In this document: positions 26,655 to 34,073 of the stretch, in pieces
How positions within the stretch are numbered: the first letter of the stretch is position 1
Layout: each line of letters begins with the position of its first letter
From: JAYSFC01 sp041913505
GTDB lineage: Bacteria > Pseudomonadota > Gammaproteobacteria > Burkholderiales > Burkholderiaceae_C
Direction: 5' to 3'
Assembly: GCA_041913505.1 (NCBI GenBank)
Contig: JAYSFC010000027.1
Location: forward strand, 1-34,073
Length of the DNA stretch: 34,073 nucleotides
Notes under the pieces: generated by a model
What the model was told of the DNA's origin: nothing
Database searches by the model: none
What the model saw: the letters and a program-made list of their open reading frames with translations, nothing else
Made by a program: the position numbers and the translations under genes

Positions 26655-27188
26655 ATGGCATCGACGATCAACACCAACATCGCCTCCCTGACCGCTCAGC
26701 GCAACTTGGGCATCAGCCAGCATTCGCTCAATACATCCATTGAACGTCTGTCCTCGGGCCTGCGCATCAACAGCGCCAAGGACGACGCCGCCGGCCTCGC
26801 CATTTCCGAGCGTTTTACTACACAAATCCGGGGCATGAACCAGGCAGCTCGCAATGCCAACGACGGCATTTCGCTAGCCCAGGTGGCCGAAGGCGCGCTG
26901 GCAGGCGCCGGCAATATGCTGCAGCGCATCCGCGAACTGGCCGTGCAATCGGCCAACGCCACCAACAGCGCCTCGGACCGCCAGGCCCTGAACGCCGAAG
27001 TGAACCAACTCACCTCCGAACTGGACCGCATCGCCAAGACCACCGAGTTCAACGGCCGCAAGCTGCTGGACGGGTCCTTCACCAGCGCGCAGTTCCAGGT
27101 GGGCGCCAACGCCAACCAGACCATCACGGCCACGTCGGCCAACTTCAGCACCAACGCCTATGGCAATTACCGCATTGGCGCGAAGGCG
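26655..27188 (+). repeat. Right arm of the flagellin inverted repeat
   Basis: This is the counterpart of the arm at 25790-26324, with the 59-base identical block at 26949-27007. The two arms could recombine to invert the segment between them or convert each other's sequence. Confidence 0.8.
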
Positions 27189-28220
27189 GCCACAGCCACC
27201 GACAGCTCTGGTGACTTGACCTTCGGTAGCCCACCCGGCGCCGTGCTTGCACAGGGTGCAACGGGCGCATCGGCCATCGCCGGCAATACCCTGACGATCA
27301 ATGGCGCCTACGGCAACATCGGCATCCCCTACCCCGCCGGCGCTTCGGCCAAGGACATGGCCGCGCTGGTGAATGCACAGACCGAGAAGACGGGCGTCAG
27401 CGCCACAGCCCGGACCGAAGTGGGCCTGGGCAGCTTTGGCGCGGGCAAGTCCTACACGCTGCAGGTGGCCTCCAACAACAGCACGGCCCAGCCCGTGACG
27501 GTTTCGTTCACCGTGGGCACCCCGCTGAACGCCGACAGCCTGGGCGACGCCGCCAAGTCGTTCAACGACGCAGCGGCCAAGACCGGCATCACGGCCCGCG
27601 TGAGCAACGACGGGAAAGGCCTGGTGCTGAGCAATGCAGCGGGCAGCGATATCAAGATCATCAACAACTCCAGCACGGGCACGCCCCTGTCGGTGAATGT
27701 GGCCAACTCCAACCCCGCCACGGCGATTGCCGGGGTGGCCACGCTGGCCGAGGTGGCGGCAGCACCCTGGGCGAACGCGGCCGCGACCTTCATCACCGGC
27801 CAGATCACGCTGGACTCGTCCAAGTCGTTCGGCGCGGTGGATGGGGGCGGCGCAAGCCCCGGCGGCTTCCTGCTTGCAAATACCGCCACCGCCAGCCAGT
27901 TGCAACAGGTGCAGAACATGGACGTGAGCACGGTGGATGGCGCCAACCGCACGCTGGCCATCGTGGACTCCGCCATTTCGGCTATCAGCGGCCAACGTGC
28001 CAACTACGGCGCCCTGCAATCGCGCTTCGAGGTGGCCATTGCCAACCTGAACGTGACGTCGGAGAACATGTCTGCCTCGCGCAGCCGCATCCTGGACGCC
28101 GACTTCGCAGCCGAAACCGCCAATCTGTCGCGCACGCAGATCCTGCAGCAGGCCGGCACGGCCATGGTGGCCCAGGCCAACCAGATTCCGCAGGGGGTGT
28201 TGGCTCTGCTCAAGGGCTGA
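26655..28220 (+). CDS. fliC: Flagellin, second copy
   Basis: 521 residues from the ATG at 26655 (AGGAG seven bases upstream). The N-terminal 175 or so residues and the C-terminal 100 are close to those of the first flagellin (RILDADFAAETANLSRTQIL, QIPQGVLALLKG); the central domain has diverged, for example a shorter, Pro- and Trp-containing stretch near 370-390. All export and polymerisation regions are intact, so it should be functional. Unlike the first copy it has no evident sigma-28 promoter. It is followed by a strong terminator and is not in an operon. Confidence 0.96.
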   Translation: MASTINTNIASLTAQRNLGISQHSLNTSIERLSSGLRINSAKDDAAGLAISERFTTQIRGMNQAARNANDGISLAQVAEGALAGAGNMLQRIRELAVQSANATNSASDRQALNAEVNQLTSELDRIAKTTEFNGRKLLDGSFTSAQFQVGANANQTITATSANFSTNAYGNYRIGAKAATATDSSGDLTFGSPPGAVLAQGATGASAIAGNTLTINGAYGNIGIPYPAGASAKDMAALVNAQTEKTGVSATARTEVGLGSFGAGKSYTLQVASNNSTAQPVTVSFTVGTPLNADSLGDAAKSFNDAAAKTGITARVSNDGKGLVLSNAAGSDIKIINNSSTGTPLSVNVANSNPATAIAGVATLAEVAAAPWANAAATFITGQITLDSSKSFGAVDGGGASPGGFLLANTATASQLQQVQNMDVSTVDGANRTLAIVDSAISAISGQRANYGALQSRFEVAIANLNVTSENMSASRSRILDADFAAETANLSRTQILQQAGTAMVAQANQIPQGVLALLKG

Positions 28221-28236
28221 TCTGGAACATGGTGCG

Positions 28237-28299
28237 GTAGCTACAATAATTGGAGCTTTCAGCGCACGCCCTGCAAGCACTGGAGGCCAATTTGGCCTC
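28237..28299 (+). repeat. Comamonadaceae-type repeat after the second flagellin
   Basis: This is the best preserved copy in the window. It opens with GTAGCTACAATAATTGGAGC, has AGCGC and CCTGCAAGCACTGG in the middle, and ends in the GAGGCCAATTTGGCCTC hairpin that acts as terminator for the flagellin gene. I recognise the block order from many Comamonadaceae intergenic regions; no search was run. Confidence 0.55.
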
Positions 28300-28307
28300 T
28301 TTTTTTT
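28283..28307 (+). terminator. Rho-independent terminator after the second flagellin
   Basis: GAGGCCA (28283-28289) and TGGCCTC (28293-28299) form a seven-base stem with a three-base loop, followed by eight T (28300-28307). It lies 63 bases after the stop and is the strongest terminator in the window. It separates the flagellin gene from motA. Confidence 0.9.
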
Positions 28308-28352
28308 GCCGCTGACTCCGCCGCCGTCACCTGGCAACAGGGCCGCTTCGCT

Positions 28353-28379
28353 TCAATTTCGGTCACGGCAATCCGATAC
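28353..28379 (+). promoter_or_regulatory. Sigma-28 (FliA) promoter of motA
   Basis: TCAATTTC (28353-28360), 11 bases, TCCGATAC (28372-28379). Against TAAAGTTT-N11-GCCGATAA the -35 matches five of eight and the -10 six of eight, with the exact spacing. Transcription would start near 28386, about 47 bases before motA, and could cover motA-motB-cheY-cheZ. Confidence 0.6.
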
Positions 28380-28432
28380 ATTTATAACAACCGCCGACAC
28401 CATCCGCACCCCAACCGCCCCATCACCCCAGC

Positions 28433-29293
28433 ATGTTCGTCATCCTCGGCTATCTCATCACCTTCGGATGCGTCTTCGGCGTGTTCGTGGCCCATGGTGG
28501 CAACATCAAGGTCCTTCTGGAGGCTCTGCCTTTCGAAATGATCACCATCGGCGGTGCCGCCGTGGGCTCGTTCATCGTGACCAACCAGCCCAAGGTGCTC
28601 AAATCCACCTTTGCCGCCCTGCCGCAGTTGCTCAAAGGCTCCAAGTACACGAAGGCGCGGTACATGGAGCTGATGTCCATGCTCTACGAAATCCTCCAGA
28701 AGGCCCGCAAAGAGGGGCTGATGGCGATTGAGAAGGACGTCGATGCCCCGCACGAATCGCCCATCTTCACCAAGTTCCCTGCCGTGGGCACCGACCACCA
28801 TGTGGTGGAATTCACCACCGACTACCTGCGCATGATGGTGTCGGGCAACCTGAACGCACACGAGATCGAGGCGCTGATGGACAGCGAGATCGAGACCCAC
28901 CACCAGGAGGCCCACGCGCCGGTGGCCGCACTCACCCGCCTGGCCGGCGCACTGCCCGCCTTCGGTATCGTGGCGGCCGTGCTGGGTGTGGTGAACACCA
29001 TGGGCTCGGTGGGCCAGCCGCCCGCCGTCCTGGGCGGCATGATCGCCTCGGCGCTCGTGGGTACGTTCCTCGGCATTCTGCTGGCCTATGGCCTGGTCGA
29101 GCCGCTGGCCGGCCTGCTGGAGCAAAAAGCCAGCGACGCGGCCAAGGAGCTCGAGTGCATCAAGACCACGCTGCTGGCCAGCATGCAGGGCTACAACCCG
29201 GCAACGGCCATCGAATTCGGCCGCAAGGTCCTGTTCTCGACCGACCGCCCGAGTTTCACCGAGCTGGAAAGCCACGTGAAGGGCAAGAAGTAA
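28433..29293 (+). CDS. motA: Flagellar stator protein MotA
   Basis: 286 residues with four membrane helices: two near the N-terminus (about 1-20 and 32-52) and two after a large cytoplasmic loop (about 172-195 and 203-223). The loop carries the Arg/Glu-rich segment that contacts FliG (KYTKARYMELMSMLYEILQ), and Pro175 sits in LPAFGIVAAVLGVV as required for torque. It forms the proton-driven stator with MotB. No clear Shine-Dalgarno precedes the ATG. First gene of motA-motB-cheY-cheZ. Related to the E. coli type of MotA in length. Confidence 0.97.
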   Translation: MFVILGYLITFGCVFGVFVAHGGNIKVLLEALPFEMITIGGAAVGSFIVTNQPKVLKSTFAALPQLLKGSKYTKARYMELMSMLYEILQKARKEGLMAIEKDVDAPHESPIFTKFPAVGTDHHVVEFTTDYLRMMVSGNLNAHEIEALMDSEIETHHQEAHAPVAALTRLAGALPAFGIVAAVLGVVNTMGSVGQPPAVLGGMIASALVGTFLGILLAYGLVEPLAGLLEQKASDAAKELECIKTTLLASMQGYNPATAIEFGRKVLFSTDRPSFTELESHVKGKK

Positions 29294-29311
29294 CCCCACT
29301 CCAGCGCCGCC

Positions 29312-30250
29312 ATGGCCGACAAAAAGCTCCAGCCGATCATCATCAAGCGCATCAAGAAGGGCGGCCACGCCGCGCATGGCGGCGCCTGGAAGATCGCCTA
29401 CGCCGACTTCGTGACGGCCATGATGGCCTTCTTCCTGCTGATGTGGCTGCTGGGCTCCACGGCCAAGGGCGAACTACAGGGCATCGCAGCGTATTTCTCG
29501 TCGCCGCTCAAGGTGGCGATGGCGGGCGGTGACGGCGCCGGCAACAGCTCCAGCGTGATCCCAGGCGGGGGCAACGACCTGTCCAAAGTGCACGGCCAAG
29601 TGCGGCGTTCGGAGTCCGACCAGGATACGGAGCGCCGCACAAGCGTGGAAGCGGCCCGGGCGGAGCGCGCGCGCCAGGACGCCGCGCGCATCCGTTCGCT
29701 GCAGGCCAAGATCGACGCGATGATCACGGAGAACCCCAAGCTCAACGAGTACCGCTCCCAGATCCGCATCGACGTCACGCCCGACGGCCTGCAGATCCAG
29801 ATCGTGGACGACCAGAACCGTCCCATGTTTGACAGTGGCAGCGCCTTGGTCAAACCCTATATGCGCGATATCCTGCGCGACATCGGCACCGCCCTCGGCG
29901 GGGTCGAGAACCGCATCAGCCTGGCGGGCCACACCGACGCCACCCCGTACGGCAACGGCGAGCGCGGCTACAGCAACTGGGAGCTTTCGGCCGACCGGGC
30001 CAACGCCTCGCGCCGCGAACTGGTGGCCGCCGGCATGCCCGACGACAAGCTGGCCCGCGTGGTGGGGCTGGCCGCCAGCGACCTGCTCGAGCCGTCCAAC
30101 CCGCGCGCGGCCGTGAACCGCCGCATCACCATCACCGTCCTGACCCGGGAAGCCGAGGAACGTTTGCTGGGTAAAAACACCCCTCAGGTGCCCGTAGAGC
30201 AACTGCGCACCGAAAAGCAGGACAATCCCCGATCTGGCACACAACCGTAA
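29312..30250 (+). CDS. motB: Flagellar stator protein MotB
   Basis: 312 residues. A Lys-rich cytoplasmic N-terminus is followed by one membrane helix with the proton-carrying Asp32 (WKIAYADFVTAMMAFFLLMW). A periplasmic linker precedes the OmpA-like peptidoglycan-binding domain (about 170-290; PMFDSGSALVKPYM, ISLAGHTDATPY, NWELSADRANASRREL, NPRAAVNRRITI). It anchors the stator to the cell wall. It begins 18 bases after motA. Confidence 0.97.
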   Translation: MADKKLQPIIIKRIKKGGHAAHGGAWKIAYADFVTAMMAFFLLMWLLGSTAKGELQGIAAYFSSPLKVAMAGGDGAGNSSSVIPGGGNDLSKVHGQVRRSESDQDTERRTSVEAARAERARQDAARIRSLQAKIDAMITENPKLNEYRSQIRIDVTPDGLQIQIVDDQNRPMFDSGSALVKPYMRDILRDIGTALGGVENRISLAGHTDATPYGNGERGYSNWELSADRANASRRELVAAGMPDDKLARVVGLAASDLLEPSNPRAAVNRRITITVLTREAEERLLGKNTPQVPVEQLRTEKQDNPRSGTQP

Positions 30251-30315
30251 CGACTTGTCACACCGGCGGTGTCCATGAGAATATTGATAGCACATACCGA
30301 CCGAAAGGGTCCCAC

Positions 30316-30699
30316 GTGGCAGACCTTCGTTTCTTGATCGTTGACGACTTCTCGACCATGCGGCGCATCGTCCGCAACCTGCTCAAAGAAAGTGGCTTCA
30401 CGGATGCCGATGAGGCCGAAGACGGCGTGGTCGCCCTGAACAAGCTGCGCAACGGCAAGTTCGATTTCGTGGTGACGGACATCAATATGCCCAATATGAA
30501 CGGGTTTCAGCTGCTCACCGAAATCAAGAAAGACGACAAGCTCAAGCACCTGCCCGTGCTGATGGTGACGGCCGAAGCCCGCAAGGAAGACATCGTGGCG
30601 GCGGCGCAGGGCGGTGCCGCGGGCTACATCGTGAAGCCCTTCACCAAAGCCACCCTCGAAGAAAAAGTCACGCTGATTCTCAAAAAAATGGGGGTGTAA
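30316..30699 (+). CDS. cheY: Chemotaxis response regulator CheY (second copy)
   Basis: 127 residues from a GTG at 30316 (AAAGGG about six bases upstream). It is the classical enterobacterial-type CheY: FLIVDDFSTMRRIVRNLLKE, phosphoacceptor Asp55 (TDINMPNMNG), Thr in LMVTAEA and Lys in YIVKPFT. When phosphorylated by CheA it binds FliM and reverses the motor. It sits directly before cheZ, three bases apart, which supports its role as the main motor regulator, as opposed to the copy at 7889. Confidence 0.97.
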   Translation: MADLRFLIVDDFSTMRRIVRNLLKESGFTDADEAEDGVVALNKLRNGKFDFVVTDINMPNMNGFQLLTEIKKDDKLKHLPVLMVTAEARKEDIVAAAQGGAAGYIVKPFTKATLEEKVTLILKKMGV

Positions 30700-30702
30700 G
30701 CC

Positions 30703-31332
30703 ATGACCGCCCCGGAAACGCCGTCCGCCGATTCTGGTGATGTACACCACAAGATCGGACTGCTGACGCGCCAGCTGCACGACGCGCTCAACGAACTCGG
30801 CTATGCCGACAAGCTGCGCGGCAGCATGGGCGAGCTGCCCGACGCCCAGAGCCGCCTGTCCTACATCGCCCGCCTCACGGGCGAGGCGGCCGAAAAAGTG
30901 CTGGGCCGCGTGGAGCAGGCCAAGGCGCAGCACGACTACATCGCTGCGGAAACACGCCGTGTGACCAGCTCGCTCGTGAAGGACCCGGTCGCCGCCGTGG
31001 CCAAGGGCGAGATCTACAACTATCTGGTGGACGTGGACCGTGTCACCAAAGAAGCCGACGAACACCTCACCGAGATCATGATGGCCCAGGACTTCCACGA
31101 CCTGACGGGCCAGGTGATCGCGCGCGTGGTGAACCTGGCCTCCACCATCGAAGAACAGCTCGTGCAGTTGCTCATCCAGACGGCCCCTCCCAGTGCCCAG
31201 CCCAGCGCAGAGCCCGCCGCACAGCCGCCGCGCGAGCATCTGGCCGGGCCGGTCGTGGACCCGGACCACACCCCCGACGTCGTCACCAACCAGTCACAGG
31301 TGGACGACCTGCTCGCCAGCCTCGGCTTCTAG
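30703..31332 (+). CDS. cheZ: CheY-P phosphatase CheZ
   Basis: 209 residues. A long helical hairpin is interrupted at the tip; the catalytic helix has AQDFHDLTGQVI with Asp133 and Gln137 as the DxxxQ pair that positions water for CheY-P hydrolysis. A disordered Pro/Ala region (about 162-195) leads to the C-terminal CheY-binding peptide SQVDDLLASLGF. It ends the CheY signal. It is cotranscribed with cheY2; the Pro-rich tail linker is slightly rich in Ala but otherwise normal. Confidence 0.97.
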   Translation: MTAPETPSADSGDVHHKIGLLTRQLHDALNELGYADKLRGSMGELPDAQSRLSYIARLTGEAAEKVLGRVEQAKAQHDYIAAETRRVTSSLVKDPVAAVAKGEIYNYLVDVDRVTKEADEHLTEIMMAQDFHDLTGQVIARVVNLASTIEEQLVQLLIQTAPPSAQPSAEPAAQPPREHLAGPVVDPDHTPDVVTNQSQVDDLLASLGF

Positions 31333-31408
31333 GCGCCGCGCACCGCCGGATTAGCGCCCCCGCAGGGCCGCTTTTCGGGCTTTAGATTTCGGAGTCGCTC
31401 ACGACAAT

Positions 31409-31431
31409 GGCATGACCTTTCCCGTCATGCC
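31409..31431. promoter_or_regulatory. Inverted repeat immediately before flhB
   Basis: GGCATGAC (31409-31416) and GTCATGCC (31424-31431) are perfect inverted repeats with a seven-base centre, ending two bases before the flhB ATG. It covers the place where a ribosome binding site should lie, and no Shine-Dalgarno is seen. It could be an operator or an mRNA hairpin over the start. Confidence 0.4.
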
Positions 31432-31433
31432 CC

Positions 31434-32591
31434 ATGGACTCCAGCCAAGACAAGAACCTTCCAGCGACCGAGCGCAAGCTGCAGAAGGCGCGTGAGGACG
31501 GCCAGACCGCGCGCTCGCGCGACCTCTCACACCTGGCGGTCCTCGGCATGGGCGCGCTGGCCATGGTGGTGCTGGCCCGCCCGATGATGGAGCGCCTGCA
31601 GTTCGCGCTCGCCCAGCAACTGAGCTTCAACGCCGCCGCCGTGGCCGGCCCGCACTCCATGTTCACGCGGCTGCAGGACATGGTGCTCGTGGGCCTGGCC
31701 GCCAGCGTGATCTTCGCCGCCCTCACCTGCGGCGCGGCCGTGGTCAGCGCCGTGGCCGCAGGCGGCTGGATCTATAGCTTCAAGCCCGTCGCCCCGCAAT
31801 TCAACCGGCTCAACCCGATCTCGGGCTTCGGCAACCTGTTTTCCAAGCAGCAGATGGCCAACGTGGCCAAGATGGTGCTCATGACCACCGTGCTCACGGT
31901 GGTGGCCTGGAAATACTTCAACAACGGCATCGAGCACGTCGTACAGGCCGTGCTGCAGCCTTCGCAACTCGCCATCCGCCATGTGGCCGACTGGCTCACC
32001 GCAGGCATGGGCCTGCTGTTGCTCGTGGTCTTTCTCGCGGCCCTTGTCGACGTGCCTCTGCAGGCCTTCTTCTTCAAGTCGCGCCTCAAGATGTCGCACG
32101 AGGAAGTCAAGCAGGAGCACAAGGAATCGGACGGCAATCCGCAGATCAAGGGCCGCATCCGCCAGCGCCAGCGCGAGATTGCCGACCGCGCGAGCGTGAA
32201 CGCGGTACCCAAGGCCGACTTCGTCGTCATGAACCCCACCCACTATGCCGTGGCGCTGCGCTATGACGACAAGACCATGAATGCCCCCCAGGTCATCGCC
32301 AAGGGCACGGACCTCATCGCCTTCAAGATCCGCGACCTCGCCAACAGCCACCAGGTGCCTGTACTGCAGTCGCCCATGCTCGCACGTGCTCTCTATGCGC
32401 ATGCCGAGCTGGACCAACCCATTCCTGCACCGCTCTACACCGCCGTGGCGCAGGTGCTGGCCTACGTGTACCGCCTCAAGGCCGCCCTGCGCGGCTCCGG
32501 GCCCATGCCCGAGGCGTTGAGCGAACCCTTTGTCCCCCCTGAACTCGACCCGCACCACCGGGCCGCCCCCACCCCCGAGAGCGCCGCATGA
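31434..32591 (+). CDS. flhB: Flagellar export switch protein FlhB
   Basis: 385 residues. Four membrane helices (between about 30 and 215) precede the cytoplasmic domain with the autocleavage site NPTH at residues 267-270, which lets FlhB switch export from hook to filament proteins under FliK control. The N-terminus (DKNLPATERKLQKAREDGQTARSRDL) is typical. The stop overlaps the flhA start (ATGA). It follows cheZ by 101 bases, a gap that contains an inverted repeat but no clear sigma-28 promoter. Confidence 0.96.
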   Translation: MDSSQDKNLPATERKLQKAREDGQTARSRDLSHLAVLGMGALAMVVLARPMMERLQFALAQQLSFNAAAVAGPHSMFTRLQDMVLVGLAASVIFAALTCGAAVVSAVAAGGWIYSFKPVAPQFNRLNPISGFGNLFSKQQMANVAKMVLMTTVLTVVAWKYFNNGIEHVVQAVLQPSQLAIRHVADWLTAGMGLLLLVVFLAALVDVPLQAFFFKSRLKMSHEEVKQEHKESDGNPQIKGRIRQRQREIADRASVNAVPKADFVVMNPTHYAVALRYDDKTMNAPQVIAKGTDLIAFKIRDLANSHQVPVLQSPMLARALYAHAELDQPIPAPLYTAVAQVLAYVYRLKAALRGSGPMPEALSEPFVPPELDPHHRAAPTPESAA

Positions 32592-34073
32592 ACAACCCCC
32601 TGAACTCCGTCCGGCAATGGGCCAGCGGCCAAAGCGCTGCGGCCCAGGGCATGTCGGCCCCCCTGCTGGTGGTGGCCATCCTCGCGCTCATGGTGCTGCC
32701 GATCCCGGCCTGGCTGCTTGATACGTTCTTCACGCTCAACATCGCCGTGGCGCTGATGGTGATGATGGTCGCGGCCTACATGATCCGGCCGCTGGACTTC
32801 GCGGCCTTCCCCTCGGTGCTGCTGCTCACCACGCTGATGCGCCTGTCGCTCAACGTGGCATCGACCCGCGTGGTGCTGCTCGAAGGCCACACGGGGCCGG
32901 GTGCCGCCGGCGCGGTGATCGAGGCCTTCGGCCACTTCCTGATCGGCGGCAACTTCGCCGTGGGCCTGATCGTGTTCGCGATCCTCGTGGTCATCAACTT
33001 CGTGGTGGTGACCAAGGGCGCCGAGCGCATCGCCGAGGTGTCGGCCCGCTTCACGCTGGACGCCATGCCCGGCAAGCAGATGGCGGTGGATGCCGACCTC
33101 AACGCCGGCCTGATCAACGAGACCGAGGCCAAGCGCCGCCGCGCCGAAGTGCAGGAAGAAGCCAACTTCTTCGGTTCCATGGACGGTGCGAGCAAGTTCG
33201 TGCGCGGCGACGCGATCGCCGGCATCCTGATCCTGCTCATCAACATCGTCGGCGGCTTCGCCATCGGCATGGCGCAACACGACCTGTCGGCAAGCCAGGC
33301 GGCCAACAGCTACATCCTGCTGGCCGTGGGCGACGCGCTGGTGGCGCAGATTCCGGGCCTCTTGATCTCGGTGGCCGCCGCCATGGTGATCTCGCGCGTG
33401 GGCAAGGAACAGGACATGGGCGGCCAGATCGTGCGCCAGCTCTTCATGTCGCCGCGCGTGCTCGGCGTCACGGCCGCCATCCTGATCCTGCTGGGCCTGA
33501 TCCCGGGCATGCCCCACATCGTGTTCCTCACCATGGGCAGCCTGATCGGCTACGGCGCCTGGCTGCTGCTGCAGCGCCAGAAGCAGGCGGCCGTGGAGCC
33601 CGAGGCGCCGCCCGCCCCCGTGGGCGATGGCGAGGCCAGCTGGGACGATCTGCAGCCCGTGGACCTGCTGGGCCTGGAGCTCGGCTACCGCCTCATCACG
33701 CTCGTGGACAAGAACCGCCAGGGCGACCTGCTCACGCGCATCAAGGGCGTGCGCCGCAAGTTCGCGCAGGAGGTGGGGTTCCTGCCGCCCGCCGTGCACG
33801 TGCGCGACAACCTCGAGCTCAAGCCCAGCGCCTACCGCATCACGCTGCGCGGCGTGGTGGTCGGCGAGGGCGAGGCCTTCCCGGGTATGTACCTGGCCAT
33901 CAACCCCGGCGGCATCAGCACGCCGCTGATCGGCACGCCCACCACCGACCCGGCCTTCGGCCTGCCCGCGCACTGGATCGACGGCGCGCAGCGTGAAGCG
34001 GCACAAATGGCCGGTTTCACCGTCGTTGATTCCGAGACCGTGATGGCGACCCATTTGTCACACTTGATGCAAG
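32588..34073 (+). CDS. flhA: Flagellar export protein FlhA (3' end outside window)
   Basis: The first 495 codons of a protein normally near 690 residues; it is cut by the window edge, not by a mutation. The start ATG overlaps the flhB stop by four bases. About eight membrane helices fill residues 22-330, with the conserved FHIPEP-family segments LLTTLMRLSLNVASTRVVLL, FVVVTKGAERIAEVSARFTLDAMPGKQM and INETEAKRRRAEVQEEANFFGSMDGASKFVRGD. The cytoplasmic part begins near 360 (DLLGLELGYRLITLVDKN). FlhA is the export gate that receives chaperone-substrate complexes. Confidence 0.96.
   Translation, partial: MNNPLNSVRQWASGQSAAAQGMSAPLLVVAILALMVLPIPAWLLDTFFTLNIAVALMVMMVAAYMIRPLDFAAFPSVLLLTTLMRLSLNVASTRVVLLEGHTGPGAAGAVIEAFGHFLIGGNFAVGLIVFAILVVINFVVVTKGAERIAEVSARFTLDAMPGKQMAVDADLNAGLINETEAKRRRAEVQEEANFFGSMDGASKFVRGDAIAGILILLINIVGGFAIGMAQHDLSASQAANSYILLAVGDALVAQIPGLLISVAAAMVISRVGKEQDMGGQIVRQLFMSPRVLGVTAAILILLGLIPGMPHIVFLTMGSLIGYGAWLLLQRQKQAAVEPEAPPAPVGDGEASWDDLQPVDLLGLELGYRLITLVDKNRQGDLLTRIKGVRRKFAQEVGFLPPAVHVRDNLELKPSAYRITLRGVVVGEGEAFPGMYLAINPGGISTPLIGTPTTDPAFGLPAHWIDGAQREAAQMAGFTVVDSETVMATHLSHLMQ

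Noticed and set aside
32462..34054. A 530-codon minus-strand frame opposite flhA.
   Set aside because: Antisense shadow of flhA; flhA has conserved FHIPEP-family segments throughout.

Overview
The window is a continuous flagellar and chemotaxis locus from a high-GC betaproteobacterium, most likely a member of the Comamonadaceae (Acidovorax/Diaphorobacter/Alicycliphilus type). Grounds for this are the gene content and order, protein sequences typical of Burkholderiales, and degenerate copies of an interspersed repeat that I recognise from Comamonadaceae genomes (around 1951-2010, 22181-22244 and 28237-28299). The family is an inference from sequence reading, not from a search.

Layout. 1-332: intergenic. 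333-2216 (+): a Uup-type ABC-F ATPase, the only gene unrelated to motility. 2238-8749 (-): a chemotaxis operon read as cheZ-like, cheY1, cheA, cheW, cheR, cheD, cheB. 8877-10612 (+): a cytoplasmic receiver-histidine kinase and a NarL-type regulator, transcribed against both neighbours. 10666-14875 (-): fliLMNOPQR. 15016-21667 (-): fliFGHIJK. 21853-22170 (+): fliE, divergent from fliF. 22302-24572 (-): fliD-fliS-fliT. 24753-26324 (-) and 26655-28220 (+): two closely related flagellins in divergent orientation. 28433-31332 (+): motA-motB-cheY2-cheZ. 31434 to the right edge (+): flhB and a truncated flhA.

How it works together. FliF/FliG/FliM/FliN build the basal body and switch. FlhA/FlhB/FliP/FliQ/FliR/FliO with FliH/FliI/FliJ form the export apparatus, FliK sets hook length, and FliD/FliS/FliT cap and chaperone the filament made of FliC. 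MotA/MotB supply torque. CheA/CheW receive receptor signals, CheR/CheB/CheD adapt the receptors, CheY carries the signal to FliM, and CheZ removes it. No rod and hook flg genes, flhDC or fliA are seen here; they must lie elsewhere if present.

Most of the region is ordinary. The parts that deserve attention are: a small protein at the head of the che operon that keeps the CheZ-type DxxxQ motif and shares a C-terminal GS(V/I)DLF tail with CheD; the kinase/regulator pair inside the cluster, whose first gene may be read from a leaderless mRNA; the inverted flagellin pair, with a sigma-28 promoter visible for only one of them; and a genomic repeat that appears to have been incorporated in frame into the linker of the ABC-F protein.
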